NCBI GenBank assembly: GCA_003024785.1
Contig: PUQB01000063.1
Location: 186,001 to 250,000, forward strand
Direction of reading: 5' to 3'
Origin: Selaginella tamariscina
Lineage: Eukaryota; Streptophyta; Lycopodiopsida; Selaginellales; Selaginellaceae
Length of the DNA stretch: 64,000 nt
The position numbers were made by a program, and so were the translations under genes. The notes under the pieces are model-generated. The model worked only from the letters and a program-made list of their open reading frames with translations. It was not told the origin of the DNA and did no database searches. Within the stretch, counting starts at the first letter, position 1. Each line of letters starts with the position of its first letter. Positions 46,878 to 58,726 of the stretch are shown piece by piece.

Positions 46878-47486
46878 ACTGCCTCCGGCTTCTTCTTAGC
46901 AACAGAGTTAAGAAAACGCAGATCGGTCATCCGAACTGGCCTGCTGGAGGGCGCATCATTTATCGCCCTGCCTCCCCAAAGATCTATTCTCTTTGCCCTA
47001 ATTTTTGATCCCGCATTTTCAAATTGTAACAGGCGCGGCCGTTCATCCAGGTGGAGACATCCGTATGGTATATACCATGACCGTACGGAATAGTAAAGTA
47101 GTTAGATAACTGCGCTTAAAGTTAATCGTAATGGAGAATGCATGGTCAAGCGATGGTGTTTTAGGGCATGGCTTGCCCTAAAACCAAGCCGCGCGACGGT
47201 TAGAATATGGCGCTGTTCAATTGGCTTACACGTTCATGTGAATGCCACGTCAGCCAAGAAAGATGAACACATTGTCCAAATCCTAGGCTGCATTTCCTCA
47301 AACAAGGACAACACACAGAAGAAATACACACAACACACAGAGGAATACACCAAGAAGAAATACACACGCAAGGGAATATACACACACAGGAATACACCAG
47401 ACACGCAGGGGAATACACACACAGGAATACACCAAGAAGAAATATACACGGAAACACGGCAGGGATACATATAGGAATACACCAAG
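46878..47486. promoter_or_regulatory. divergent intergenic region between GPT and the CFAP96-like gene
   Basis: 609 bp between start codons. From about 47290 it is a degenerate minisatellite (AGGAATACACCAAGAAGAAATACACAC-like units) that runs up to the start codon at 47487. No TATA box is obvious. Confidence 0.4.
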
Positions 47487-48815
47487 ATGAATAAGAACCT
47501 GTTAACGGAGCGTGCGCTCCGCGATGTGTTCGAAATCACTAGTTATATCACTGTTGGAACTGAAGACAACCCCAATGAATACGGAATACCACCTCGTAAG
47601 CAGCTTAATCATTATTAACTCGATTATATTATATGTTGAAGTATTACAGTCCTAAATATTGTATAATAATCTGTAATCACTTAAATACGGCTAAAACATT
47701 AGTTTGTGTGTTCAGCTAAGCCATCTCAGCTCATGGGGAAGCAGTTCATGACAAACCCTGGCAAGAAAGGCAAGACGATAGATGTCTACTTTCAAAAAGA
47801 GCATCCTTGGGTGTCTGATGTAAGTACACACGCACACATGTGTATACGTGTATGTAACTTTAACGTGTTACAGGGGGATGTGTTTATTGACCGTACACTA
47901 TATGCGGAAGCACAACCAGACCACCCCAAAGGTTTTATGACCTCGGACTTCTTTAAGCGTGACGAGTTCAGTAATGTTGTCCGTACCAACCAGCACCGTG
48001 AGCAACTCAAGGTGTGTCTGTGTGTACACACACGTGTGTGTACATGCTAATATGATGTATAGATTTACACAGATGGACCATAAACATGCAGCCAAATCAT
48101 TGGAAACACTGGCTACGAAGATGCAAGAGTTGGAAAAGGATGCCAAGTTAACAGAGAGAAAACCAACGAGGGTAATACAAGGTTTAAAGCATAAGCTTTA
48201 CAATAATATATATAACCTTACAGCTACTTATGTTCAATGATTAAGTTAATTGCTGTGATTATTTGTTTAAAAACAGTTTGAAGGTCCAAAGTACCTGTAT
48301 GATATTGGAAGGCCTGGTCTTGCAATCACTCCTTTTTGTTCCAAGTGTCACCATGAAACGTACTATTGCCAACACCGGGCTGCTTACTGCATGAACAACA
48401 TCGACGTTGAGAAGGTACTTTTTATATATTATATAGGTTATTATAATCTATATGTGCGCGGTTGTTTATCTACGGTGTGTATCCATGTATAGTGTGACTG
48501 CATGTTGATTGAAATATGAAAATCAGTATCCTTGTATATTGTACAAGCATATAACAACACAACATATACGCAATATATATAAGTCTCATATAAATATGAT
48601 ATCATATACACTAACCTTGAAATGTTCAGGATCGGGGCGGATACCGAACAGCAAATGATGAAATTGGTAGAACAGCTAAGACGTATAATTACGCTAAACC
48701 CCAGTTTGCTAACAAGCCTATAATCAAAGACACCTTCTACAGAAGACAGAATATATTTTATCCTGCAAAGACAAGAACAAAGTTCCTCAATCAAGCTCTT
48801 GTTGGAGAAGATTAA
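47487..48815 (+). CDS. CFAP96-like (C4orf47/UPF0602 type) putative ciliary protein
   Basis: Six exons with canonical GT-AG sites: 47487-47595, 47716-47819, 47874-48011, 48073-48171, 48277-48414, 48630-48815, giving 257 residues with no break. The start is the first ATG after a 5' minisatellite. N-terminal ALRDVFEITSYITVG and GKQFMTNPGKKGKTIDVYF resemble the N-terminal and central repeats of the animal ciliary microtubule-associated protein CFAP96, as does the WVSD...FIDRTLYAEAQ block. The middle is helical and Lys/Glu-rich (LETLATKMQELEKD). The C-terminal half has six Cys and three His (CSKCHHETYYCQH) and ends FLNQALVGED. If the homology holds, it would belong to the axoneme of motile sperm, expressed in antheridia. 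The match is from memory of a divergent family, so the function is tentative; the gene structure is secure. Confidence 0.6.
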
Positions 48816-48977
48816 TACATACATGTACAGCAATGCGTGTGAAACAATATATGTAAAGTTCATATAGCGTCTGTAATCATGGTCATTACTATATCCATGT
48901 GTTATGTATGCTCAGCCATTTGTCATTATAATGGTTAACGTACCTTCAATATAAAACTTTCAAAAGCATATACCACA

Positions 48978-50670
48978 TCACCATGTAAAGAGACCCTTTG
49001 GACGCTCACTAGGTACAACTTCAGGTGTCTCGATCTGCAATATATACAAAGCCAATTTCAAAAATATCAAAGTTAATTTCAAAAATATCAAAGTTATAAT
49101 GCTTACATATATCCTATGCATGTATATGGATATGTACACAGGAATTCATGCCGAGTGTGCTTCTGTAGATAATACTATCTGTATGTATATTATGTATGTG
49201 CATTGTTTAAACCCGCTAATATACATACTATCTGTATGTATATTATGTATTACACACTATAATATGAATGCTTCTATGTGTGCCCTCCCTCGCACCATAC
49301 ACACGCACATACCTCACAGAGAGCTTTAAAGAGAGCCTTGACAGTGTTGTGAGGGTGACGCGAACCAATGACCTGATAATCATAAATTAATTGAAAAACG
49401 ATTTTACATATGACGATATATGTATGCAGTTATATGATAAATAAAATTACTATAACACACCTTAGATTTCATGTCTTTAAATCCTGCCATGTAAAGTATA
49501 TCACCTACAACATCGCTGGCTACTATTCCCGTTCCTTTCTCTGCAGGCCACACATTCACCTGCAAACATACATACACCAATAGTAAGGATATTTAGCATC
49601 GATTAATGTATGACCATATATACAGCCATCAACTACACAAAATAATATGATAGATAGGTATTGTACAACTAATATTACCTGTGTAGCACCGTACTTGCTC
49701 CGCTGGCTGTGATATATAGTGCGATCCCGGTATATATCAAAGAAGTGAAGGTTCTTCAAAGCTCTCCTGTAAGCCTGGAAAAAGAGAGACATAGTTATAA
49801 TTATAAAATTCTATGTAACATAATTACATCGTAGATGAACAAATACTAATAGTTTGACAAGACGTACCTTGTCAACAGCATAGCTAACCTCCCCAGCTTT
49901 TCCTTTCCCGTACCCTGCAACTCCTTCATAATTTCCACACACGACAAATGCCGTGAAACTTTGAATGCCTCCAGACTATAAAAATTATCAATACTATATA
50001 TACATATCACATACAGTTATGTTGCATATAAGTATAATATTATTCAATGTACCTTCGTCACTTTGAACGTTCGATTCACATCCACAACTCTCATGTCAAA
50101 TTGCTGAAGCAAAAATACGTTACTTATTATTAAAAAGTGTATATATACACACACATTAAACAAACACACATAAAGAGTAATGAGTTTCTCCCACGGCCAT
50201 CATCTTTTGCCTCTAAAGGGAATTAGCGTGTCGTCTTCAGCAATGAGACACAATACTTTACATGATTATGGAATGGATCTATATATGTTCTAATACAATT
50301 GTACATACATACTCGCCACTTCTACATAATTTATACACATAATACACATACAATAAGAATATGCATACCCATTTCATTTTGGGAATTGGCTCCTGCTGCC
50401 TAGCACGTTGATTAGTTGCTCTGTTAAGGAGCTGCTCTCGTTGCTTGTTAGACATTTTTAATTGATCCGCATTTGCTGCTCTGAGCTCTTCATCGTCTTC
50501 TTTCTCATATGCGTCCTCAAATGGCTGCTTTGTTGCATAAAATCGAGATCTACACCATATCCCTGTAAAATCTACTCAAAATTATATCGCCTATCTCTCT
50601 CACACGAACCTGAATTATGAAGAGCACATGCATTCCTTAGATTGAAGAGCCGCATTGCGGCCATCGCCAT
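48978..50670 (-). CDS. RPS5: ribosomal protein uS5, mitochondrial type
   Basis: Eight exons on the minus strand: 50610-50670, 50369-50562, 50053-50103, 49868-49975, 49679-49774, 49461-49559, 49313-49372, 48978-49034. They encode 241 residues with no break. The N-terminus MAMAAMRLFNLRNACALHNS is Arg-rich and lacks acidic residues, as a mitochondrial presequence. After an Asp/Glu/Gln-rich linker comes the S5 RNA-binding fold: VVDVNRTFKVTKSGG, FTAFVVCGNYEGVAGYGKGK and AGEVSYAVDKAYRRALKNL. The C-terminal S5 domain follows: GTGIVASDVVGDILYMAGFK and IGSRHPHNTVKALFKAL. uS5 sits at the mRNA entry channel of the small subunit and helps decoding accuracy. A plastid location is less likely from the sequence type. 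It is divergent to the DCAF gene and convergent with the CFAP96-like gene (162 bp between stops). Confidence 0.9.
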
Positions 50671-50898
50671 TTTGCCAAGAGCCCTAATTCCCCTGTTTCG
50701 AGGAACCCTACCATTAGGTGGATAAGGAAAATGACGTAAACAGGGGTTAAATGGAATATGCCAAAGAAAGCATTGACGGAATATGCTTAAACAAGGGCAT
50801 TTTTTCCATTCTGTGTGATTAGCCTGTAGGTTTTTGATCGCGATTAATCCATGGAGGCGCTGTGTTGAATCTTCGTCGAGGAGCTTAGCGGAGGCGCC
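50671..50898. promoter_or_regulatory. probable bidirectional promoter, uS5 (-) and DCAF (+)
   Basis: Only 228 bp separate the two start codons. No TATA box is evident, which fits a housekeeping divergent promoter. On the plus strand a short upstream frame (ATG at 50851, stop at 50866-50868, five codons) precedes the DCAF start. Confidence 0.55.
50851..50868 (+). other. upstream ORF of five codons before the DCAF start
   Basis: MEALC then stop, 30 bases before the main ATG. Its start context (TCCATGG) is good, so it could damp translation of the DCAF mRNA if included in the transcript. Confidence 0.35.
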
Positions 50899-52210
50899 AT
50901 GAGGATGAAGCGCCTCAGTTGCAAAGACAGGAACATTTTCGGCCTTGTTGATGGCCGAGTCCTCGATACTCAACAGGTATGTACTGAAAATCCATATTCC
51001 GATGCTTCAATCCATGCATTCTGCCTGTTTTCTTGCTAAACTTCGCGATTGGATGCTCAATCCGCATTCTGCATGTTTTCTTGCTAAAATCAGTGATCCG
51101 ATCTTGTTTTGCTGCTAAAATCCGTGTCCGATCTTGTGTACGCCTTCAGACAATAATCCATGTTCTCGGCTTGTTTTCTTTCTAAAATCAGTGTTTTGAA
51201 CAACAGATTCTAGGTTATAATCTTGCTGAAATTCTTGCTTAACTATGTCGTGATTTGTATTTTATCCATCCTAGGTTAACCTCTCTCTGTCACACACACA
51301 CAATTTTCTGTGTGCAGGTGCCCTATCCATATCAGGAGCACAATCCAATGAGGGCATTGCAAATGCACTCTGCGTTTGTAAGTCGGTTACATCGTGAGAA
51401 GCCATTGGAGGTAAGCTGAATGTACATAGTACGTTTAATTCATACATACATATATACAGGATTAATCCCTTGTTTTTTTATTGGGATTTTTTTGTATGTA
51501 CGAGTTTAATGTATATACATGCACTCTTTATTATGTATATCGTGCTATACATACATAAGTATAAGATACTGGATGTCGGAATGTTCGAATCGTATAGTAT
51601 GATCCTGATTTCAGGTTCTGTTTTTTACGTATTTATATTGATACAGTATGGTATGTTACTTTACAGGGCCATGTAGGATGCGTGAATGCATTGGCATGGA
51701 ATTCCACGGGTTCTTTATTGCTGTCGGGCTCTGACGATACTAGGGTACAATGTATATATATTGTATACACGCACACATTCATACATACATGCAGATACAT
51801 GTACGTAAACGTATGTTTTACGCACACAGTGGCGGGAGGGAGGGAGGTTTTAAGGTCATTTGTTTTTAACAGGTGAATGTTTGGGAGTATAGCACTCGCA
51901 AGCTTGTACATAGTGTTGATACGGGACATACTGCGAATATATTTTGCACCAAATTTTTACCTGAGAGCAGAGACGATATTGTTGTCTCTGGTGCAGGAGA
52001 TTCAGAGGTATTTATGCGATACATTATTACAATAAATACGCTCCTATAGATAGCTGCTTTTGTGTGTGTCTAGATATACATATTCTTATCTGTTTCGAAA
52101 CTAACTGTGATGTCCAGGTGAGAATGCACAGATTAAGTCGAAGCGCTGAGCCTCTAGCACTTTTTCGGTGTCACGGCAAGAGAGTAAAGAAGTTAGCGGT
52201 AAGTTTAAAC

Positions 52211-52264
<54 letters not shown>

Positions 52265-55200
52265 GGGGTAATTATTACTATTATTTATCTCTGTAAACAG
52301 GTGGAAGAAGGAAATCCGCACACAATCTGGAGTGCAAGTGAAGATGGTACATTAAGGCAGCACGATTTGCGACAGGCTGTAACTTGCGGTCCGTCAGATC
52401 AAGAATGCCGTAACATTCTGGTGAGTATGTGCGTATCTGTGTGTGCGTATTCTTATCTCAGTATGCATGCTTATATGTGCATGGTTTGTATATTGATGAA
52501 TGGTGATATGTACCTTGTATTGTTAAGTCTATACAGATAAATTGCTAGTTTAGTTTGTATGTCTAGTTGAATGGGCTAGGCGTTGTTCGTAGCGTAACAG
52601 TATAAATTGGTATCTTATATCTATGTGCATATATGTAATGTATATGTGACACGTTGTGCATATGCAAATTTATACATGACTTGTATATAATTAACTCTTG
52701 TTACTGGTTGTTTATCTGTGTGCGTGTTGGAGCACACTGAAACTGTTTTAATCAAACAATTAAAGTACTGTATACACACACACACACACACTAATGAGTA
52801 TTAAGCAGACTTATGTATAAACATGCTAGAGTGATAGACCATGCTATAAACAGCTTTATATACGTACCAGTGCTAAGTCTACAACTATACCTATAAATAA
52901 TCAATTACTTAAATCCTAAGTTGTCAAAATTACATCAAAACATTGTTCTTATGCAAAATCACACTGATTCATCCCACACACATATATGCACACTGTTCTA
53001 TACTGTACGATAGCATAAACATTATAAATTGTTCCCTTATATTTGTGTCTGTATATGCTTGAATCTAATCAGTTGTTTCCTGCAATAGCTCGACTTGCGA
53101 AATGCATCAAAGAGATCATTATCAGAGGCCTCAAAAGGATCTTTGGCATTGAAAACATGTGCTATAAATCCGACGCGTCCACATCAACTTCTTATTGGTG
53201 GCAGGTAGCTCATGAGAAGTTATGTATATCTTTAAATGCTATTATATTTTTTTTTTCAGCGACGCATTTGCCAGACTCTATGACCGAAGGATGCTTCCAC
53301 CATTATCCTCGTCCCACCAGCTATCCCGGTCACCACAGTGTGTCTGTTATTATTGTCCTATGCATCTTTCCGAGACTGTAAGTAACTGTATATATATGTC
53401 TATGTCTATGTCTATGTGTATATATGTGTGTCTAAGAGAGAGAGGAGATGAGTTAAGTAAATATTTTGCTGTGTAAGGATATCTTATTGTGATCTCTATG
53501 TTAATACATATTTGTGTAATAATGTGTTTGGTTCCATGTGGTTACAGACGCGTTCAGGCCTGCACCTCACACATGTGACATTTAGTCCCGACAGTCAGGA
53601 AGTACTTTTAAGTTACAGCGGGGAGCATGTCTACCTGATGGATGTTTACACTGGTAATGTGTGTGTAATATGAGAACATACTAACAATTATAGACACACA
53701 TATAAGCAATATATGTGGTATGTGTATGTGCAATTATATACACCTTATTACCATTACATAAAGCATCCGCACACAAACATGACACTCTTTGTAAGCGATA
53801 CACATGTTTTTGTATCAATGTTTGTACGTGTGCACTTAAATCAGTCGTTCTTTTTCTCAGGTAAAAGTGATCCTCTTGTATACACTGCGAGTGATGTCCC
53901 GAAAAGAACTGCTTTGGTTCCTATAGTGAACGGAATCCAATTAAGAGAACCAGCACAAGAAGGTTTAATAGAGAGAGTTTCATTTCAGGTGATCTCATCA
54001 ACTAAGTATATTATGCGGTATATAATCAAGTATTTATACTAGACGTGACAAACACTGTATATGGGTACATAATACATGTCATACGTATATAGTTTATAGC
54101 TTCATGTATTCATGTAACAGTTGAAATGAATATCTGTTTTCTTTTAGGAGTGTAAGGAGCTATTGGATGAAGCACGGACGGCTATTGAAGAAGGGAATTT
54201 TTTCTCTGCAATTGAACTTGCTAGCGAGGCGATTGATAGCGGTGCGAATCTATCAGGGCCCAGGATCAGGCACGACTGTCTATGCATACGAGCTTCCGCA
54301 TTCTTAGAGGTGCGCGTGCGACATATGCATACATATACATTATACCACATTCATACGCACATATATAGAATGTACAACCAGGCAGTGGGTATACATTTTT
54401 CATGTATCGTCTCTCTTTCTATAAGAACCTAAATACATTTTTCTTTTCCGAGTATACAAACATACACGTCATGTACATACATTTGTACAAACACAGATAT
54501 GCACATACATACATGTATGTCTGTGTTTGCGTTAGTGTAGAATACGCAATTCCATTCATTCATTCTTTTCAGAGAGGATGGAAAAACGACATGCACATGG
54601 CAATTCGGGACAGCAACGAAGCCCGGTTTATTGATCCAATGTCTGTAACAGCGCACCACAAGATGGCTGAGGCACTGTGGCAGGTTTATAATATATGATG
54701 CTATTACAGTATATTGTGGGTTATACTCTTGTCTTACCTGTGTTAGATGTATTTATGTAAACGTACACACGCACACCGTTTTTACATATTCATGTACATT
54801 ATATTTGAATATACATATATCACTCTCTCTCATACTAATATCTTATTGATTTTCTTAGCTAGGAAGACATAAAGAGGCATTGGATTTTGCAACAAGAGCA
54901 AGCCATTTGGATCCGTCGAACAGTGCTTTGTCCGATCACGTTTCACAACTTCATGCAAAACTTGCTTCTGGTAAGCCATCTTATCTACATGTAGATATGC
55001 ACCCAGGGACTTACTCTTACATATATACAATTTAGACAGGGAGGTCATTAGATTTTCGTATGTTTGTTGTGTGTACTTATAGTTTAACCAGTAATAGCTC
55101 ATTAAGTTTTACAGCAGAAGAAGCAAAAAAGAGCAGGAATAGTGAAACAGAAGCAAAGACAGAGAGACGATCGAGGATTAGATCGTTGAGGGAGTTTTTC

Positions 55201-57205
55201 TTCAGAACGGAGCAGGAACATAATGAGTATTCCTCGGATGAGAGCCGGAGAGCAGAGCGCGATGATTCAGATAATGAGGATGATGTTGAAATGGAAATGG
55301 AATTCGAGATGTCCGTCACTGACGACTCCGATCGAACAGGTTAGAAACTATCAGTAGTAGTTAAATAACTATACATATTCTAGTTAATCCCACATACAGA
55401 CACTCGTATTGGCTGTATAGGCTGACGTAAAATGTAATTTATTGTGTCAGAAGCAGGAGTTCCCGCGAGTTCTAGCTTGAACTTAAGAGTGAGGAGGAAA
55501 AACGATAGTACCCGTGACAAGCTTTCAAGTTCATCTGAAAACCTTCCATCTCAAGTAGGTAAACCTTGTGTTGAGTTTACAACCTACTGAGTGATGTCTA
55601 GCGCAATATCAAGACTATGTCTATATGTATCTGTTTTAATGTATGCGTTATACTACGTATTGTAATTATAGTATAATGTTGTATTATGCATAACTGTTTT
55701 CATTATGTGTGCGTTTATACTTGTATATGAATACTTTCATAACTTCATAGTCCATTGTATATTATCCCTGTTATAATATATTTATATTAATTTCTATTTT
55801 CTTTTTAATGATTTCTAGCCGGAGATTGCCATGGATATGTGTCAGCGATACGTGGGACATTGCAACACTGGAACAGATATCAAGCAGGCTAGCTTTCTAG
55901 GTGAAAGAGGTACATACACGAAGTCTTATTGATATGTTAATTAATATGTTTATTACATTATGCATATACAACGTATCTATATACTCTAATTGTGTGCTCC
56001 TAGGCGAGTTTGTTGCAAGTGGTAGTGACGATGGGCGGTGGTTTATATGGGAAAAGAAGACTGGAAGACTAGTGAATATGCTGGAGGGTGATGAAAATGG
56101 TACGCGTGGGTGAGAGTGAGTGAGTGAGTGATTCTCTTAAAATATTTATTTGCAGTTGTAAATTGCATACAATGCCATCCATTCGATTGTGCGGTTGCAA
56201 CTAGCGGTATCGACAATACTGTCAAGGTAAATCAACTATACTCAATATACCTCGTGTTTATACCACAAAGCTTCTTATGTGGTTTTCTTTATAAGTGGAA
56301 ATTATATTCATTAAAGTAAATGTACTCATGCATGAACTTGTTATGAGTGATGAACTACGTCTTTTCATTTGTTTTTATACTACACAAGAAGTTTTATGTA
56401 GTATAGTCGTTATGTCTCAAGTGTTTCCTTATCGACATATCGCAAGTTTCTGAACATGCACGTGTCTGACACACACACACAGCGTTTGTGATTTCTTTTC
56501 GCATGTGTTACAGTTCATCTAGTAATATTATTAAAAGTCCTAATTTTCATGTTTCTTATTTGTTGATTTATACATGCATGCGTCTGTTGAGAACAGGCAC
56601 GCACGTGAGGCTCACGAAAACGTTTTATACTTGTAGATGTGGACACCTTGTTCGGACTCTGATGGACGTAGAAGACCATCTGAGAGTGAGACAATGCGTA
56701 TAATGGCAGAGAACCAACAACAAATGCAACGTCAGCGTGAGATCGGATTGTGAGTTTCCCTCCTTATCCCATGGTGAAAACACTGTTCTTGTTTGCTGTG
56801 CCTGTAGTCCCTGTGCCTGAGTTATGCATATACACAGTTTATAACAAGTTTTTTGGGGTCAATTTTTTTTGTTTATTTGGTACAGCTTGCTGATTGCTGA
56901 AGCGTGGAGCATATTTGCACGGAGGTTCGAATTCATGCAAGAAAATGTACATATCGGTGCAGAACCTGCTTGGATACATAAACATATTTAGCCCTCTTTT
57001 ATATATATATATTACGAAGCCATTCCCATTATAAGCTTGGGGTGGTTTTTTTGGAGTTTATTTTTTAGTGTCTGCTGCTGATTATGTTATTAGGATTCAT
57101 ATATGACAACTAATGGTATGCATTATGAACAGGCCACTAGAGCTTCTTCAGCGTATTAGAGGTATTGAGGGAGCTGTTCATCCATTTGAGTGCACTCAAA
57201 GCTAA
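50899..57205 (+). CDS. ASG2: DDB1-CUL4 associated WD40-TPR protein, ASG2/WDTC1 type
   Basis: Twenty exons with consistent phases total 2211 nt, 736 residues, close to Arabidopsis ASG2. Exons: 50899-50976, 51318-51410, 51667-51744, 51873-52007, 52118-52198, 52301-52420, 53089-53204, 53260-53377, 53548-53653, 53861-53988, 54148-54309, 54573-54683, 54859-54970, 55115-55339, 55451-55554, 55819-55909, 56004-56099, 56156-56226, 56637-56749, 57133-57205. Five N-terminal WD repeats (GHVGCVNALAWNSTGSLLLS; TIWSASEDGTLRQHDLR; LLIGGSDAFARLYDRRMLPP) are followed by about three TPRs (ECKELLDEARTAIEEGNFFS; HKMAEALWQLGRHKEALDF). An acidic Ser/Glu/Asp-rich linker comes next, then two C-terminal WD repeats (FVASGSDDGRWFIWEKKTGR) and the end HPFECTQS. 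HDLR and LYDRR are the DWD-type positions that contact DDB1. It would act as a substrate receptor of a CUL4 ubiquitin ligase. An alternative exon at about 56887-56990 with an early stop is possible. No frame break. Confidence 0.9.
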
Positions 57206-58500
57206 GAGTACTATAACACTTAAATTACATAATGTTACTTCAATGTGTAATGTTTGGTGTACTATACTTACCCCTGTATTGTGACATAGTATAGACCCAG
57301 CTATATATATATGTGTGTGTTGTGTGGTGCTTGTTCAGATATAAATTTACTGTGTTTAGTTTCGAATATTTTAATATACAATACAATAGGCTGTACACAC
57401 GTACACACACATGCATAGAGTCTCTTCTCTCTCTTAGTAGATGTGGGTATATATTCTCTCTACCCCTCCCTCTCGAGGCATGCGACGTTGGGTATAATGT
57501 ATCTTATATAATGGCTTTTGAATACCCATCCTATGCAAAAGTTTCAAACCGATTTGGCTGTTTGTTTGTATAATAATGCATATTATGTTCAAATTTAAAT
57601 ATTTATTTCAATTATGTTTAAATGTAAATACCTTGATTATATGTTGTTTTTTGCAGGCATTGTATCTACAATAAAGATCGTTACAATTAGCTTAGTTGTT
57701 GCATCCTTTTAGATAAAAGGACCAAAAAAATTCGGGAATATAGCATTGTTTCGCGTAACGTGTGCGTGCGTGCGTGCGTACTGTATACCTTCACAGAATC
57801 TGTTAATCGTCCAGGTGTGTTTGTGTTATATGGGTACCACATTGAGTAAAACAGTATGTGTGAATGCAATACACACGGAGACATGCGTACAGTGGTGTGT
57901 TCTATGTGACGTATGACCGTACATATGGACCTTTAACATTCTTTTTGAAACAATAGTTATATAATAAACATTATTTTCCGTTTAATGACAGATGACGTGT
58001 ACATTTGATTTAAAGTCTTATATCTCCGAAGTCAACGTTAAAGTCTTTCCTTCAAACATATGCCAACTTATAATATATTATTTCTTTAAAGTTCATGGTC
58101 TTGCTTAATAAACAAGACAGTATGAAATCTTAACACGTCAATTATATGTTTAAAATATGTCCGGTCAAAGTCCATGCATCACCTAGATACCAAGAACATT
58201 CGCTGTGATCTCTAGAATATTCCTCGGTGCCGAGTTATTCTAATAATACTTTTGAATTTAAAAAGCTTAACGTAGAAAATCTAGGGCCAAGAATGGTAAC
58301 AAAACATTCCCAAATGGGTTCTGAGTATGTTGCCGCATGCATGGCTGACGTCACCATGGCTTGTGCACACGGATGCCTGCCTCGATAACGCCATACAGGA
58401 AGCATATCACATGGAAGCCCCACATGTCTTAACTTTGCCTATATTCTTTACATCCCACATTAATTCTAATCCTTCTGCATTTCACATAGTATACCCCCCA
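57206..58500. other. intergenic region, no gene seen
   Basis: DCAF 3' flank and AT-rich DNA with short (GT)n, (TA)n and CGTG-rich tracts (57765-57780). The short frames are microsatellite-driven. Confidence 0.45.
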
Positions 58501-58509
58501 TTCTTCATA

Positions 58510-58645
58510 TTGCAGTCCGTTCTGTATTCTAGAGAGAGAGAGATTCATACTGCAGGCGGTCCTGTATTCTACGCAGAGAGAGATTCATACTACAGTCGGT
58601 TCTGTATTCTAGAGAGAGAGAGAGAGAGAGATTGTTCACACTGCA
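58510..58645 (+). repeat. (GA)n-rich 45-bp repeats in the WOX 5' region
   Basis: Three units of GTCGGTTCTGTATTCTAGAG followed by (GA)n and ATTCATACTGCAG at about 58514, 58555 and 58594. They lie just upstream of the WOX reading frame, probably in the promoter or 5' leader. GAGA tracts can be promoter elements in plants; a role here is inference. Confidence 0.6.
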
Positions 58646-58726
58646 GTGGAAGGAGCCCTTAATGGATTCGTTCATTCTTCGCCTCCGTCTTCTTCGATTG
58701 GGCTCGAGCAAAGCGGTTTGGTAGTT

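Noticed and set aside
47142-47474. 110-residue plus-strand frame upstream of the CFAP96-like start
   Set aside because: Its C-terminal half is a translation of a degenerate minisatellite, and it stops before and out of frame with the gene start.
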